Source of the DNA: Torreya grandis
Taxonomy: Eukaryota > Streptophyta > Pinopsida > Cupressales > Taxaceae
NCBI GenBank assembly: GCA_037957365.1
Contig: JARHVA010000006.1
Coordinates: 13,536,001 to 13,600,000 of the forward strand
DNA: 64,000 nt
Direction: 5' to 3'
Shown: in pieces, positions 48,201-60,117 of the stretch
Numbering within the stretch: the stretch's first letter is position 1
How the letters are laid out: each line of letters opens with the position of its first letter
The notes under the pieces: generated by a model
What the model saw: the letters and a program-made list of their open reading frames with translations, nothing else
The model's database searches: none
Told to the model about the DNA's origin: nothing
Program-made: the position numbers and the translations under genes

Positions 48201-48345
48201 AACTTGGGATGTTCCCATTGGTGAGGATATGGATTGATAGGTACAAATGGATGGTATCATTATAGATTTGGTTATATGATAATATGTTGTGAGCACCCAA
48301 AATGGATGACTCTAAGGTGGTAATCTTATCCATAAGTATCTTCAT
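45291..48345 (-). pseudogene. A2 gag, broken
   Basis: Reading leftward: N-terminal coding with STLESSILGAHNILSYNQIY near 48300; capsid LALDWYSSIPNHSLFSFTHL near 48070; a K/S/N-rich linker; knuckle 1 with C-A-F-H-K-V-I-G-H near 47390; proline-rich linkers; a late knuckle with C-S-Y-H-R-T-P near 45870 whose following H is lost; and the C-terminal KPKVSILGAS ... SLSELI (45575-45363) matching the end of A3 gag. Order and spacing equal A3. Heavily broken. Confidence 0.8.
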
Positions 48346-49515
48346 TAGATTAGCTTAGGGTTGTGCACCTGAAGCATTATAAGATGCATACTGTTACAAT
48401 AGATGGGCGACATGATAATAGTGGGTAGAAGGTTAAGAGGCTACCATATGAGTAATTGGATGTCAATAGTTGGGTGGAGGATACATAATGGTAGGTAGAG
48501 GTAAGTCGTTAGGTAGTGGGTACATGTCTTTATATATTAGGGATGTAACCAAAGGTTGGTCTAAGGGGTGCTTGTTGGATAGGATCAATAGTTGGGTTGG
48601 TGACTGATGGAAGGGTGGCGACCCTCATGTTAATCATTGGTAAGATAGAGGGTATGGACACTACAAGGATTTGAAGAGAAGTATTAGTTGGTGGGTTGGA
48701 GGTATCTAAAGGAAGGTTGGTAGTAATATAGGTAGGCACTCCTATTGTGGAGGAGTGGTTGGTAGGAGTAGAAGGTATAAAGGTAGTGGTAGTTTGAGTT
48801 GGTTGGTTTTCTATGGTAGTCTTAAAGGGTTTTTGGTTGATGAGGAAGCTTAGGTAGTCAATAGTTGGGCAATAAACATGTCAATAGAGGTACTCCCCAT
48901 GAGATGGAGAGGCATGCCATAAGGTAGATCTATGGATGGGGATGAATCTGGGATATGGTAAGATGTGGTTGTAAGGTAATGTTATAAGGCCACATGATTT
49001 TTATCTAGGAAAGTGGAAAAATATGCATTTCCTTGAGGAACTTCCTAAAGGAAGGTAAGAATTTTTGAGGGGTGAGGAGAATCTACTAGTTTATAAATGT
49101 AGTCCATGGATGAAGAGGTAGAAGAGGTAGGTTGGATTGGTGATGGTTTTTACTCTACAAGGTCTCTTTGCTATTGGTGAGTGAGAACCATATGAGATAG
49201 GGGAGATAGAAATCATAAAAAACCTCACTACTCAAATAAAGAGAAGACAAGAAAATGATCAAAAAAATCAAATCACACTTTAAAATATATGTTAATCCCT
49301 AGAGTTTTAATTAGTTTCACTTTTGGCTTATGCCTTAATAAAATGTGTTATTGAGATTGGTTTGTAGATCGAGTACTAAAAAGAAAGTCTAAGGTTAGTT
49401 TCAAGTTGTGTTTAGACACTAAAAAATAATCTGTATTGGAATCAATACATTGCTTGGTATTGGGGCCTACCCCCTCACTTCATACACTACAATGATAAGG
49501 GTGTTAGATGATTAG

Positions 49516-49519
<4 letters not shown>
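48346..49519 (-). other. A2 gag start region and leader
   Basis: Decayed N-terminal gag (to about 49100, low-complexity T/P-rich) and leader matching A3 51660-52300 in reverse. No other gene. Confidence 0.6.

Positions 49520-49593
<74 letters not shown>
49520..49593. repeat. (AT)n microsatellite in A2 leader
   Basis: About 74 bases of pure AT between ATTAGCCA and AATTCTCAACTAGAGAG (plus strand), homologous in place to the A1 tract at 12773-12882. Confidence 0.96.
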
Positions 49594-49596
<3 letters not shown>

Positions 49597-49925
49597 CTCA
49601 ACTAGAGAGCTGAGTTGGTCCTCTCCTTGGTAATGACCTCCAAGTATGATCACTAGGAAAGGGTAGGGTACTGCTAGGTGATAAAATCATAGTAGGGCCT
49701 TGTCTCAATTTTTTTTGATGATTAATTGATGAAAGTGGTTTGGTTTAGAGTGTGCAACAAAGAGTGAAGATATTATAGATTAATTTACCTTTAATTTAAG
49801 CTATGTGAACTAAACTTTCAAGAAGTAAATGTATGCACTTGATTTTAAGCCCAAATAAAATTTTTGATTTCATTAATGAACATAAAATAGAGAGAATGAA
49901 AGCAAACAAGAACCCAAGTAGAGAT

Positions 49926-49930
49926 ACAAA
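49926..49930. repeat. Target-site duplication of A3, left
   Basis: ACAAA against ACAAG at 60112-60116. Confidence 0.75.
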
Positions 49931-51277
49931 TGTAGACACCAAAATCATGTCTATTCTTTGGTTGACTCCCCCCCTTGGTCCCCTTGGTCCACTTCTACAC
50001 ATTCCTAACCCACACACTTATTAATTTAAAATAATAACTTATTTTAAATTAATAACACCCCCCTTGACACCTCATCCATGACACCTCACCTCTCCTTGGA
50101 TACCTTCATCACCCCATGCCAAATCTTAATTGATTAAACCTCATTTCATTCCTCCCACTAACCTCTCGTGCTCATTTAATCTGCCTTAGGACTGTTTTTC
50201 AATAGCAACTAAACTTGGTAGACAAAGGAATGGGCAAAAGGCTAATTTTAGCCTTTTTCCCATCTTTTAGCTATCAACATCGACTACCAATCGGCCGATG
50301 CTGGTGGGATCACCGACGTCGATTGCTTAAAGCAACCTGAAGGCAAATTCTCTTCCCCCTAGGATGCTAAAATCACAGCATTAGATGCTGAATCAAAGAC
50401 CCAAAATTTGACCTCTCTTGCTCTCTCACCTCTTAGACCTAGACATCAACAGGAACTCTCTGAAATCAATCATCAAACTTCAACCAATGCTCTTCTAGCT
50501 ACAGACACAACAGGGACAAGCGTCTCAAACACCTCTAGCTCTGCACCAAGCAAGAGGTAAGTATTCTTCTACCTTTTTTTTTATCATTTTAGTAATTTAG
50601 AATGTATAAGCAATTAGCTTCTTTTCATTACTTCTAAGTATTATCAACTAGACTCAGCTAACAACCAAACTCGACCTGACTTCTTCCTATAAACACTAAG
50701 AAGCCTTCTTCATACGCTTATTCCTTTTTGACAACTTATCCTCTCCCTCTGACCCTCTATAGACCTTATTAGTCTCCCTGTAACCCTGCATAGACCCTTT
50801 TACCTCTCAGACCATTTTGTCGACCACATAGCCCCGACTGATGTCGGCCTTTAGGCCCATTGCCCCTACCAACGTCGGCAACTTTAATCAACTGATGATG
50901 TCAAACTAACTGGTGTCGACGACTGTGGAAGACCAACAACAAAATATAGGTATGCATTATCTCTATTTATTTTGCTTAGTCTTTCATTATTTATCTTTAT
51001 CTGACATTCTTTTATCAACTAGTGGACTGTCATCCCTCAAGGAAGTCTTTGCACTTTTGGGACCAAGCTTTTGCTTGGTAGTCCACCTTACATCCATCTA
51101 ACAACCTCTTTGTTTAAGTCTTTCTCTCTACAGGTGTCATCCTCCATAGCCAAAGAGGAGTCCCTACAACGTCTAGATAATGGTGCACAAACTTCATCCT
51201 GGTACGTACAAACCCCTGACCATTATCTTAGTTTCTTACTTCTTTTGAATGTGGAAAAGTGAAAATAGTTAGAAACA
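49931..51277 (+). repeat. A3 5' LTR
   Basis: Begins TGTAGACACCAAAATC, ends TTAGAAACA. Contains inverted CACTTATTAATTTAAAATAATAACTT-like AT-rich sequence near 50020, the motif ACATCGACTACCAATCGGCC with related copies (50277-50320, 50830-50930), and a candidate TATA box CCTATAAAC at 50687-50695. Confidence 0.94.
50687..50695 (+). promoter_or_regulatory. Candidate TATA box of A3 5' LTR
   Basis: CCTATAAAC; the 3' LTR has CCTATAAAT at 59502-59510. Confidence 0.5.
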
Positions 51278-51280
51278 TTC

Positions 51281-51298
51281 TGGCACGCCTGGTGGGAC
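51281..51298 (+). other. Primer-binding site of A3
   Basis: TGGCACGCCTGGTGGGAC, three bases after the LTR; the best preserved copy of the family A/B site. Confidence 0.88.
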
Positions 51299-52451
51299 CC
51301 TAAGAGTTTTCCTTAGGTTCATACTTTTTTTTCTAAAAGTAAAATTTTCATATAGGTGCATTAGGTCTCTTCTTGCATCCTTTTTTTCTATCTCTTCTGA
51401 AAAGACACCATCAACAAAGTTAAAAAGAATCATTCTTTTTATTTCTTTTTTTGCATCTTAGAGTAATGAAATTCATACTCTTCAACCTTTTCTCCTCTTG
51501 TCTGCATCTGAACACACATTTCAATTTGGGCTTAAAATCTATTGCATCTCATTTCTGCTTGAATGCATATTTAGTCCACACATCTAGTAACTTAAAACCG
51601 CATTATGAATAAAGCATAGTGCACTTATTTCACACGACCATACCACTATCACAAATCAAACATCTAAACATACTTGAGACAAGGTCTGACTAGGATTTCA
51701 TCACCTAGCAGATACCTTACCCTTCCTGGTAATCCCACTTGGACTTCACTACCAAGGGGAGAGCCCACTCTATTCTTTGGCAGAGTATAAACTCTAGGGG
51801 AAGTATATACTGGCTAAGTGACCCAGCTTATCTCTGGGCTCATGAAGTTAGGGGAGCTTGCTCCTTAACACCAGGCCATGTACAGAACCTAACACAGATC
51901 TTGAGCACCAAAACTAACCTGAAACCAACCTTAGACTACTTCTTCTAGGACCCGTTCTAAAAGCCAACCTCCCACACACTCTTCTAAGGCATAAGCCAAC
52001 ACGACTCTAAAAATTGATTCTTAGGGATTTAACATTTAGGGTCTGCTTGTCTTCATCTTCATTTCTCCCTTTATCTAAATTTTTGTGCTGGTGAGGATGC
52101 ATTTTTATGAGCTTCAAACAACTTAGAACATTTTTTTTCTTCCTTCCCAACAACACAGTAACTGACATTGGTTTTACCACCGACGTCAGCAACTTTTTTT
52201 TATCAGCATCAGTTTTTTCTACCAACATCGGTCACTATCAGAAACTTTTCTTCCAAAATAGCAAGCCTAAAATTTGACTTTTTTTTTGCTATTAAACACA
52301 CCTTCTAGTTTTCTGGAGCTGAAGTACATAGTTTCTAGAACTTGAACCTATTCTACCTTGAATGGTTTTGACATGTAGTCAAACCAAGACTTTTGTTGAC
52401 CACGCGAGGCAACAACCACTCCCGCCTTTGCCTTACATAACAAGTCCTCTA
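51299..52451 (+). other. A3 leader
   Basis: 1.15 kb untranslated leader with no gene. It shares the TTGAGACAAGG...CACCTAGCAGAT...CCAAGGGGAGAGCCC segment (from 51673) with A1 and A2 but has only AGTATATACT where they carry AT microsatellites. Confidence 0.75.
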
Positions 52452-55400
52452 ATGGAGTATCATTCAGAGACCGAACGAACTCCTACCCAACCAACCCCGA
52501 CTAAGCCCCCTATTGTCCCCGAAGGGGACCAAGAATTATAAAGGTTCCTCGACCTCAATGTCAAAGCCCTTCAACATTATCTCGTGAGAAGTCAAATGCG
52601 AGACTCCTTAGGCAACCCAATTTATGGGATGCCAACCTCCTTAGTTGAGATGACAGTCATATCAACAACATTTGTAGTCCAACCCATAGACACCCAGGCC
52701 GTCGCCCCAACTAATAACGTGCCCATGACTAGTCTTCAAAGTGTGGCTTCTCCTTCTATCTTTGGGCCCACTTTCATTAGGGCTTCAGCCCCCCATTAAC
52801 CACAGACTATTCAAAAAAGTTATATCCCTTTCCAAAACCTAGTTGTTTCCATCTTGCCTACTCTTACCCCCATCAACACCAAGGTGGCTACTCATCCTTT
52901 TACTAATGTCACCACCATCTAACCACCTCTGGCAACATAAAGCCTAGTCATGCCTTCTACCTTCATGACATAACCACCCTTGGCTTCAACATCTATCCCA
53001 ATGGCTAGTTATCAATACATTGTGCCCATACAATCGCAACCAACTACGTCATACGCCCCTCCTAGCACCTCCCAAGCACCTTACAACCTAGGGGGTACCC
53101 CACCTACAAATCCATCAACTGATCTAATCAAAATGTTGATAGACAAAATGTCTAATCTTGAGACCTCAATTTTGGGTTCAAGAAATGTCCTTTCATATGA
53201 CCAAATTTATAAGGAACCCATCCATCCCTTCGTCCCAATCCGATCGTATCCCAGTCAGTGGGAGCCTCCTAAGTTTACTCACTTCTAGAGTAAGGAAGAC
53301 CCATAGTAACATCTATGAGCATTTAGACATGCTTGTTATCTCATAGCACATGATGATGCGCTACTGCTACGCACATTCCCCATGTCACTTTTTGGTGCTG
53401 CTCTCGACTGGTATAGCTCCCTTACCAGTCATTCTATCTTTTCTTTCACTCAATTAGCCCAATTTTTCCTTGACCACTTTTCTATCAATATCACTAAAAA
53501 GGTCTCAATCACAGACCTATACTCTATTAGACATTTTGACGACAAATCCATAGCTGATTTTGTTTCTCATTGGAGAGGCTTAATCAACCAACTCTCCTTT
53601 TCTTTACCTCAACCCAAGCTCATCAAGATCTTTTCATAGGTGTGTGCTAAACATATTTAATCTACTCTATGGGTCTAAACATTCCACACCTTTGACGAAG
53701 CTTTCATGATGGCTAAGAAGCTTGAACTACGTGTCATTGAGGAAAACAAAGTCAAGTTATGGATTAAAAACCCCAACACCAAGTCAAATGACCCTTCCTC
53801 TAAACCTTCTTCTTCTAATTCCAAATCTAAGGCATCAACAAACACTGTGGTCGTTAGATCACCATCCTCTACAATAACCAACCAATCTCAACCCTCCACA
53901 TCACAAAGCATCACCAAACAATTCCAACAATGGTATATATAGTGTCAGTATACTCCTATAGGAGAATCATACACTTCCATGTTGGATAAACTTGTCAAAC
54001 AGGGGGTCCTCAATCTCCCTCAAATCTGACCTCCTCAATTTGACCCCTCAAAATCCATCCCTGCATGGTACAGGGAAAATGACTTTTATCATTATCACCG
54101 TATCAAAGGCCATGACATAAACAACTATAAAACCTTTAAAAACATTGTCCAAGACATGATAGATAAAGGTGATCTTGTTTTAGATAACCCAAATGCGCCA
54201 CCCAATCAAAACATCGACATCTTTAGACAACCTTTCCCTAACCATCCCCCTAGCCAAAATAACATGCAGACCATGACTGATGACTCCTAAGAGCATAATA
54301 TATGCACAGTCAACACGGTCTCACCTCTTATGCTTAACCAACCTCTCTCATAGTTTGAAGAGGTTAGCCCACTTATTGGTCCTTCACAGGTGGAAGAATC
54401 TTCTTCCCCCATTAATCTTCCACAGGTGGACGAACCATCTTCTCCTGTTAGTTCTCCATCGACCTCTCTTATATTGGAGGATGCCTTGACCATACCAGTG
54501 TCGGTAGCCTCCCCCTCATCCTTCCTATCATCAATGGAGGATCATACTTTTCTAGCACCTCGACCACACGCCGAAGCCATTACCATCCCTACACTCTACC
54601 CTCTCGAAGAGTCACACTCTCCAATCCCTTCTCCGCTGAGAGAGGAACTTGCCACCTCATCCACTTCAGTTGAAGAAGATCCGGTAAGGGTAGACTTGAA
54701 CCTCGCCCCCCACAATAGTAGTCCTCATAATAAACCAAAGAAGGCTACTAAACCCTGTCAGAGAACTTTTCTCCCACCATCATCATTGCCCTCCATTTTG
54801 GGCCCTCATCCTTCTACCATAATAGGAGTGTTTCCTACTCCGACATGTATCAAATACAAATCACTTCCATTACTACCAACACCTAACAAACACATACCTC
54901 CTTCAAAACATCTAATGCCTCCTACCATGAAAGTGTCATCTACATGTTTGGCTACACCATCAAACAAAAGGATGGTACGAAACACTCCCTCGACAATGTC
55001 TAAACAAAAGTTGTCAACTTTTACTGCAACACAACGTGCATATCCATTAGCAGGTTCTTACACCTTGCTGTTACACTGAATTTTGCAATCTTCTAACATC
55101 ACTCTTCCGCCTATCAAACCATTTCAACCTCTCAGACCAAAACCATCTTGGTTTGATGACACTAAAATTTGTCAATATCATCACACACCTGGGCATGACA
55201 CTGAGAATTGTTGTGCCCTTAAGGTTGCCATCTGCCAATTCATGGAGAGAAACACCCCTCTTGTTGAGGATACTATCAACAAATCTCTGACACCGTCTCA
55301 TGTCTCCCAGACCTCCTCATCGTCACACTCATTAACTCTCAGATCAAGGCCATCTTGGTTTGATGACATTAAATTTTGTGCGTATCATCACACACCTGGA

Positions 55401-56432
55401 CATGACACTGAGTGTTGTTGTGCTCTTAAAGTTGTCACTCATCAGCACTTCAAAAAAGACATCCTTTTCATCAAGGATCTTCTTGACCACTTTTTCAACA
55501 AACCACTGACACCATCATATACCTCTCAAACCTCATCACCTAAATTGGGATCTCAACACAAAACTATGGTTCCTCTACCACCTTCAACCCCATTATTTGA
55601 AATCAACACCATCAATGTGGCCAAAATGTCACAAACCACGAAGGATAAAGGGAAAGAGAAGGTTTCTCTCCCTCAAACATATCCATTCATCAAGCCTCCT
55701 CAACCATCAAAACCCAAGATTTCACTTTTGGGCACATCTCGACCAACATTTTTGAAACCAATTCATAACCCCATGGTGAAACACTATCGCCAAACCTCTG
55801 TGAAGACATCTTTGTATGACCTCATACAAAACTCTCCACAACATTGTCTAACTTTGATCAAAGCCTTATAGGAAGTGAAGGTCCAACCCAAAAACCCCCA
55901 ACTACTAGCTGCTTTGGTCACATCATTACCTACCATTGCCTCCATCACTTTTAGTCATTCTGAGATTCTAACCTCCAACATGGAAGATTAGGATCTTGCC
56001 CTCTCAAATTAAGTCTGTCAGACATTCTCCCTGTCACATAAGTGACTGGGGGAATTTGACTTTACTGACTATCACAACATCGACCAAACATCATTACTTC
56101 AACCAAACATCAAACATCCAAGCCTCAACCAAGCATCAACCAAACATCAACCAACCATCAATCAACCAAGCCTCGACCAAGCATTGACCAAGCATCAATC
56201 AACCAAACATCAACCAACCATCAATCAACCAAGCATAGACCAAACATCAACCAACTTCATGACCAACATCAACCAACACATGACCAATTTAGAAAGAAAC
56301 AAACGAGGCAAGTTTGCTCCTAATTGGCTCGGACCTTACATCATGATGCACAAGCATAGATCAGGGACTTATTGTCTGTCTTCTCTTGAAGGCCGACTAG
56401 AAACTGAGTCCCTTAATGCCTTGCATCTGTGA
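52452..56432 (+). pseudogene. A3 gag fused in frame to integrase GPY/F tail
   Basis: The ATG at 52452 opens one frame that ends at a TGA at 56430-56432 (1,327 codons with stop) without a net frameshift; only in-frame stops interrupt it. Order: T/P-rich N-terminus; SILGSRNVLSYDQIY (53170); capsid FGAALDWYSSLTSHSIFSFT (53390) to WRGLINQLSFSLPQPK; K/S/N-rich linker; three zinc-knuckle modules (54066-54135 lacking its first C; 55145-55220; 55350-55424, each W-F/Y then Y-H-x4-G-H-D); P/E-rich linker between the first and second; C-terminal S-L-Y-D-L-I; then L-G-E-F-D-F, an N/Q/T-rich repeat linker, and NWLGPYIMMHKH with SSLEG. Protease to integrase core is absent. The product would be a particle protein carrying an integrase tail. 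Confidence 0.85.
56090..56282 (+). repeat. CATCAACCAA-type tandem repeats
   Basis: About fifteen imperfect units of roughly 10 bases, arranged in larger blocks of about 55-60 bases. They encode the TKHQPTINQPS linker of the fusion frame. A1 has a related but unexpanded CAACTAAACC/CATCAACCC-rich region. Confidence 0.85.
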
Positions 56433-56699
56433 CCATTCTAATATTAGTCGAGTACTCATTCACTTGAAATTTAAATTGAGCTCATCCCTTGAGCAATCCC
56501 TGTCCTCTTAATCCTTATTCCTGTCAACCCTATTCCCCTAAAACACACCCAATGTAACCCTTTTATAAAGTATGAAGGCTTTGTCCTAATAAAAGGGAGC
56601 CCTGAAACTTCTATAGTCTTGTCCATGACTCACAATTTTGTCAAAAATAAATAGAGATGTCAAAATATCAAAAGGTCATAAAATTCTAAATGCAGACTG

Positions 56700-56941
56700 C
56701 TCCCTCGAAGGATAGCTGCATCATCATTGTTGTAGTTAATAGACTACTCCCTCGAAGGACAGCTATTCAAAACCCTCAAAAATGTATAAAGCAAAAATAT
56801 ATACCACTCCCTCGAAGGATGGCTATGCCTAAAATCTTGCTACAAATATCACTCTCCCAGAAGCTTCCCGCATTGATCAACTTCACATATGACCACAAAC
56901 AAAATGACATCTCTACGTAGACTTCCTGCATTGATCAGTCT
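56700..56941 (+). ncRNA. Conserved repeat/hairpin block, A3 copy
   Basis: CTCCCTCGAAGGATAGCT at 56700-56717 with near-copies at 56747-56764 and 56807-56824; a GAAG/CTTC hairpin around CCCGCATTGATC (56860-56884); and an AGACT/AGTCT hairpin around CTGCATTGATC (56918-56941). Same order in A1 and A2. The repeat core TCCCTCGAAGGA is itself nearly self-complementary. Confidence 0.5.
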
Positions 56942-57540
56942 GCCAAAAAAAAAAGGGTCATGGACTTGACTTGTAGTCATTTTCTGGGTCTCCTATAAAA
57001 AGGGGCAAAGTTATCCCTGCTAGAAAGAGGTTACCCTATCCTAACATATCACATCACCTACTCAACAGATTTTGAGCTCATTTTAATGTCAAAGTGATTT
57101 GAATACTTCTCTAACATAACCAATGGTCGACGACGTAATGCATGAACGGGGCTTTTGTTTCTAAACAACCCCTACCTATGCTATCATTATGGTCTTTGTC
57201 AATGAAAGAGCAATGCGCCTTTCACTTCTTATACGACCTTAGTCACATTCAGCCAAATCATTTTCCAACCAAACCAAACCAACCCAACCCAAACCTTTTT
57301 CAGACCACAAAATGTTCTCATAACCTATTCACACTAGTTTATATGGAAACCAATACACATGGAAACTATCGACCACATAATTTATGTTAAGCATAAACCA
57401 TTACTTGCTAAAGCATAAATAGACTCATTTCATTTTTAGCATACACCATCACCAATATGGAAAATTGCTAGGGATGAAAGACCACATCACCAATGTTACA
57501 AAATACACCATCACACAATATGGAAAAGGCTATAACATCA
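56942..57540 (+). other. A3 3' noncoding spacer
   Basis: No gene or clear repeat; low-complexity AACCAAACCAACCC near 57265-57290. Confidence 0.55.
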
Positions 57541-58080
57541 TCATACCCTCATCATTTATAACCTGACCAAACCCACCTATCAACCTAGCCTGAACTACAT
57601 TGGTTTGAGGCCCTTCAAACAAGGGCTATGTAGGCAGCACTCAGATGACATGATGTCTTCTGAGGTTAGCTCGGCCACATCCATTTTTTCATCTACCTGA
57701 TGGACAAACCATTTCACCTCTAATCACGACCAAACCAATCATCAACCATTTTGCCTCTTAGCCTGAACTACATTGGTCTGAGGCCCTTCTAACAAGGGCT
57801 ATGTAGGCAGCACTCAATTGACATGACATCTTCTGGGGTTAGCTCAGCCACATCCATTTATTTGTCTACCTAATGGATAAACTATCTTACTCTTAACCAT
57901 GACTTAACCTCGTCCAATCCACATCCATAATTGACCTTGTTCCTCCCTTTTAGGGAGAACTACATTGGCCTGAGGCCCTTCAAATAGGGGCTATGTAGGT
58001 AGCACTCAGATGACATGATGTCTTTTGAGGTTAACTCAGCCATTCCTTCATCCATCCATCTAATGGACCAACTATCTCAA
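57541..58080 (+). repeat. Three tandem ~173-192 bp repeats with stem-loop
   Basis: Each unit carries CTACAT-x9-GCCCTT-x5-AAGGGC-x-ATGTAG or a close variant (57595-57633, 57768-57806, 57960-57998), then GGCAGCACTCA, TGACATGA and CATCCATTTxTT. A1 has one unit (37000). The third copy has GGCCC/GGGGC pairing. Confidence 0.85.
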
Positions 58081-58726
58081 CTCGACTCGACCAACAACCT
58101 TGGAGATCATGACTATCTCCTCCGACCATGACCACTTTCGAGACAACTATGCCTTGGTTGTTTTGATTGCATGTATGCTACCTCACGAATGGTTAGAAAA
58201 ATTGTCTGCATCACATTTCAACCCTCACAAGTATTATATTGTGAGCAAGTTGATCCCCACTACTTGTTACATTTTTATGTTTTCTAAGAGCACTTCCTGA
58301 GCCCAGGATACTTGGAACATGATGACTATTAGAGCTACAACTTGGATCGAATAACCCAATCAGCTATGACTAAATGCTGGGGCCAAGTTATTTCAATTTT
58401 GGCACTCCTCGACCCTTGACTTATGACAATTTGACCTAACCATCTTGTGAAGTGGTATGCATGCAATCTCAACTATTGCAACATTCACACTCAAACTTCA
58501 CCATATCCATCCACTTTCTATCAAATTGGCACCTGATTTTAGGTTTCCTTACCTCGACTCCCACTTTGAGGGGGAATACCTCATCCCATAATCAAGGCAG
58601 CCTACATTCATTTTTGTCTTGCAGTTCACCAGAACAACTAACAGGACAAAAAAAGACTTTATCCCATATTTGGGGCAGCTTAATCTTATTTTTGTCTTGC
58701 AGTTCATCTAGAACAACCAACAAGAC
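58081..58726 (+). other. A3 pre-polypurine region with 78-bp duplication
   Basis: No gene. Units starting at 58585 and 58663 share CCCATAAT/CCCATATT, GGCAGC, TTTTTGTCTTGCAGTTCA and AGAACAAC...GACAAAAA, so the polypurine-like run is present twice. Confidence 0.7.
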
Positions 58727-58739
58727 AAAAAGGGGCAAA
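58727..58739 (+). other. Polypurine tract of A3
   Basis: AAAAAGGGGCAAA directly before the 3' LTR. Confidence 0.82.
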
Positions 58740-60111
58740 TGTAAACACCAAAATCGTGTCTATTCTTTGGTCGACTCCCCCCTTGGTCCCCTTGGTCCAC
58801 TTCTACACATTCCTAACCCACACACTTATTAATTTAAAATAATAACTTATTTTAAATTAATAACACCCCCCTTGACACCTCATCCATGACACCTCACCTC
58901 TCTTTGGATACCTCCATCACCCCATGCCAAATCTTAATTGCTTAAACCCCATTTCATTCCTCCCACTAACCTCTCATGCTCATTTAATCTGCCTTGGGAC
59001 TGTTTTTCAATAGCAGCTGAACTCGATAGATAGAGGAATGGGCAAAAGGCTAATTTTAGCCTTTTTCCCATCTTCTAGCTACCGACGTCAGTTACTAGTT
59101 AGCTGATGCCAGTGGGATCATCAATGTCAGTTTCTTAAAGCAACCCGAAGGTGAATTCTCTTCCCCCTGGGATGCTAAAATCATAGCATTAGACACTGAA
59201 TCAAAGACCCAAAATTTGACCTCTCTTCTTCTCTCGACTCTCAGACCTGGACATCAAGAGGAACTCTCTGAAATCAATCATTAGACTTCAACCAGTGCTC
59301 TTTTGGCTACAGACACAATAGGGACAAGCATCTCAAACACCTCTGGCTCTGCACCAAGTAGGAGGTAAGTATTTTTTTGCCCTTTTTATCATTTCAGTAA
59401 TTTAGAATGTATTTAGAATGTATAAGCAATTAGCTTCTTTTCATTACTTCTAATTATTATCAACCAGACTCAGCTATCAACCAGACCCGACCTGACTTCT
59501 TCCTATAAATGTTGAGAAGCCTTCTTCATACGCTTATTCCTTTTTGACAACTTATCCTCTCCCTCTGACCCTCTGTAGACCTTATCAATCTCCCTACAAC
59601 CCTACACAGACCCTTTTACCTCTCAGACCATTCTGTCGACCACATTGCCCTGACCAACGTCAGCCTCCAGGCCCATTGCCCCTACCGACGTCAGTAGGCT
59701 AACCGATGTCGGCAACTTTAATCAACTAACGATGGTAGACTAATTGGCATTGGTGACTGTGGAAGACCAACAACAAAATATAGGTACGCATTGTCTCTAT
59801 TTATTTTGCTTAGTCTTTCATTATTTATCTTTATCTGACATTCTTTTATCAACTAGTGGACTATCATTCCTCAAGGAAGTCTTTGCACTTCTGGGACCAA
59901 GCTTTTGCTTGGCAGTCCACCTTACATCCATCTAACAACCTCTTTGTTTAAGTCTTTCTCTCTATAGGTGTCATCCTCCATAGCCAAAGAGGAGTCCCTA
60001 CAACGTCTAGATAACAGTGCGAAAACTTCATCTGGGTACATACAAACCCCTGACCATTATCTTAGTTTCTTACTTCTTTTGAATGTGGAAAAGTGAAAAT
60101 AGTTAGAAACA
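58740..60111 (+). repeat. A3 3' LTR
   Basis: Begins TGTAAACACC and ends TTAGAAACA; collinear with 49931-51277 with scattered transitions and a few small gaps. Confidence 0.94.
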
Positions 60112-60116
60112 ACAAG
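60112..60116. repeat. Target-site duplication of A3, right
   Basis: ACAAG; partner ACAAA at 49926-49930. Confidence 0.75.
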
Positions 60117-60117
60117 G

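Larger units (their letters stand above)
49931..60111 (+). mobile_element. Element A3: non-autonomous gag/integrase-tail retrotransposon
   Basis: LTRs at 49931-51277 and 58740-60111, both TG...CA, flank a primer site, leader, a 1,326-codon single-frame gag fused to the integrase tail, a hairpin/repeat block, a triplicated stem-loop repeat and a polypurine tract. Target duplications are ACAAA/ACAAG. The LTR copies look only a few percent apart by eye, the closest pair here, so A3 is probably the youngest insertion. It lies in A2 right beside A2's primer site. Confidence 0.93.

Noticed and set aside
52584..55871. Separate open stretches as six different genes
   Set aside because: All share one frame from the ATG at 52452 and match consecutive parts of gag in A2 and A4.
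56860..56941. Hairpins as tRNA genes or tRNA-derived sequence
   Set aside because: Stems of 4-8 bases with 11-15 base loops, no cloverleaf, no A/B-box pair.
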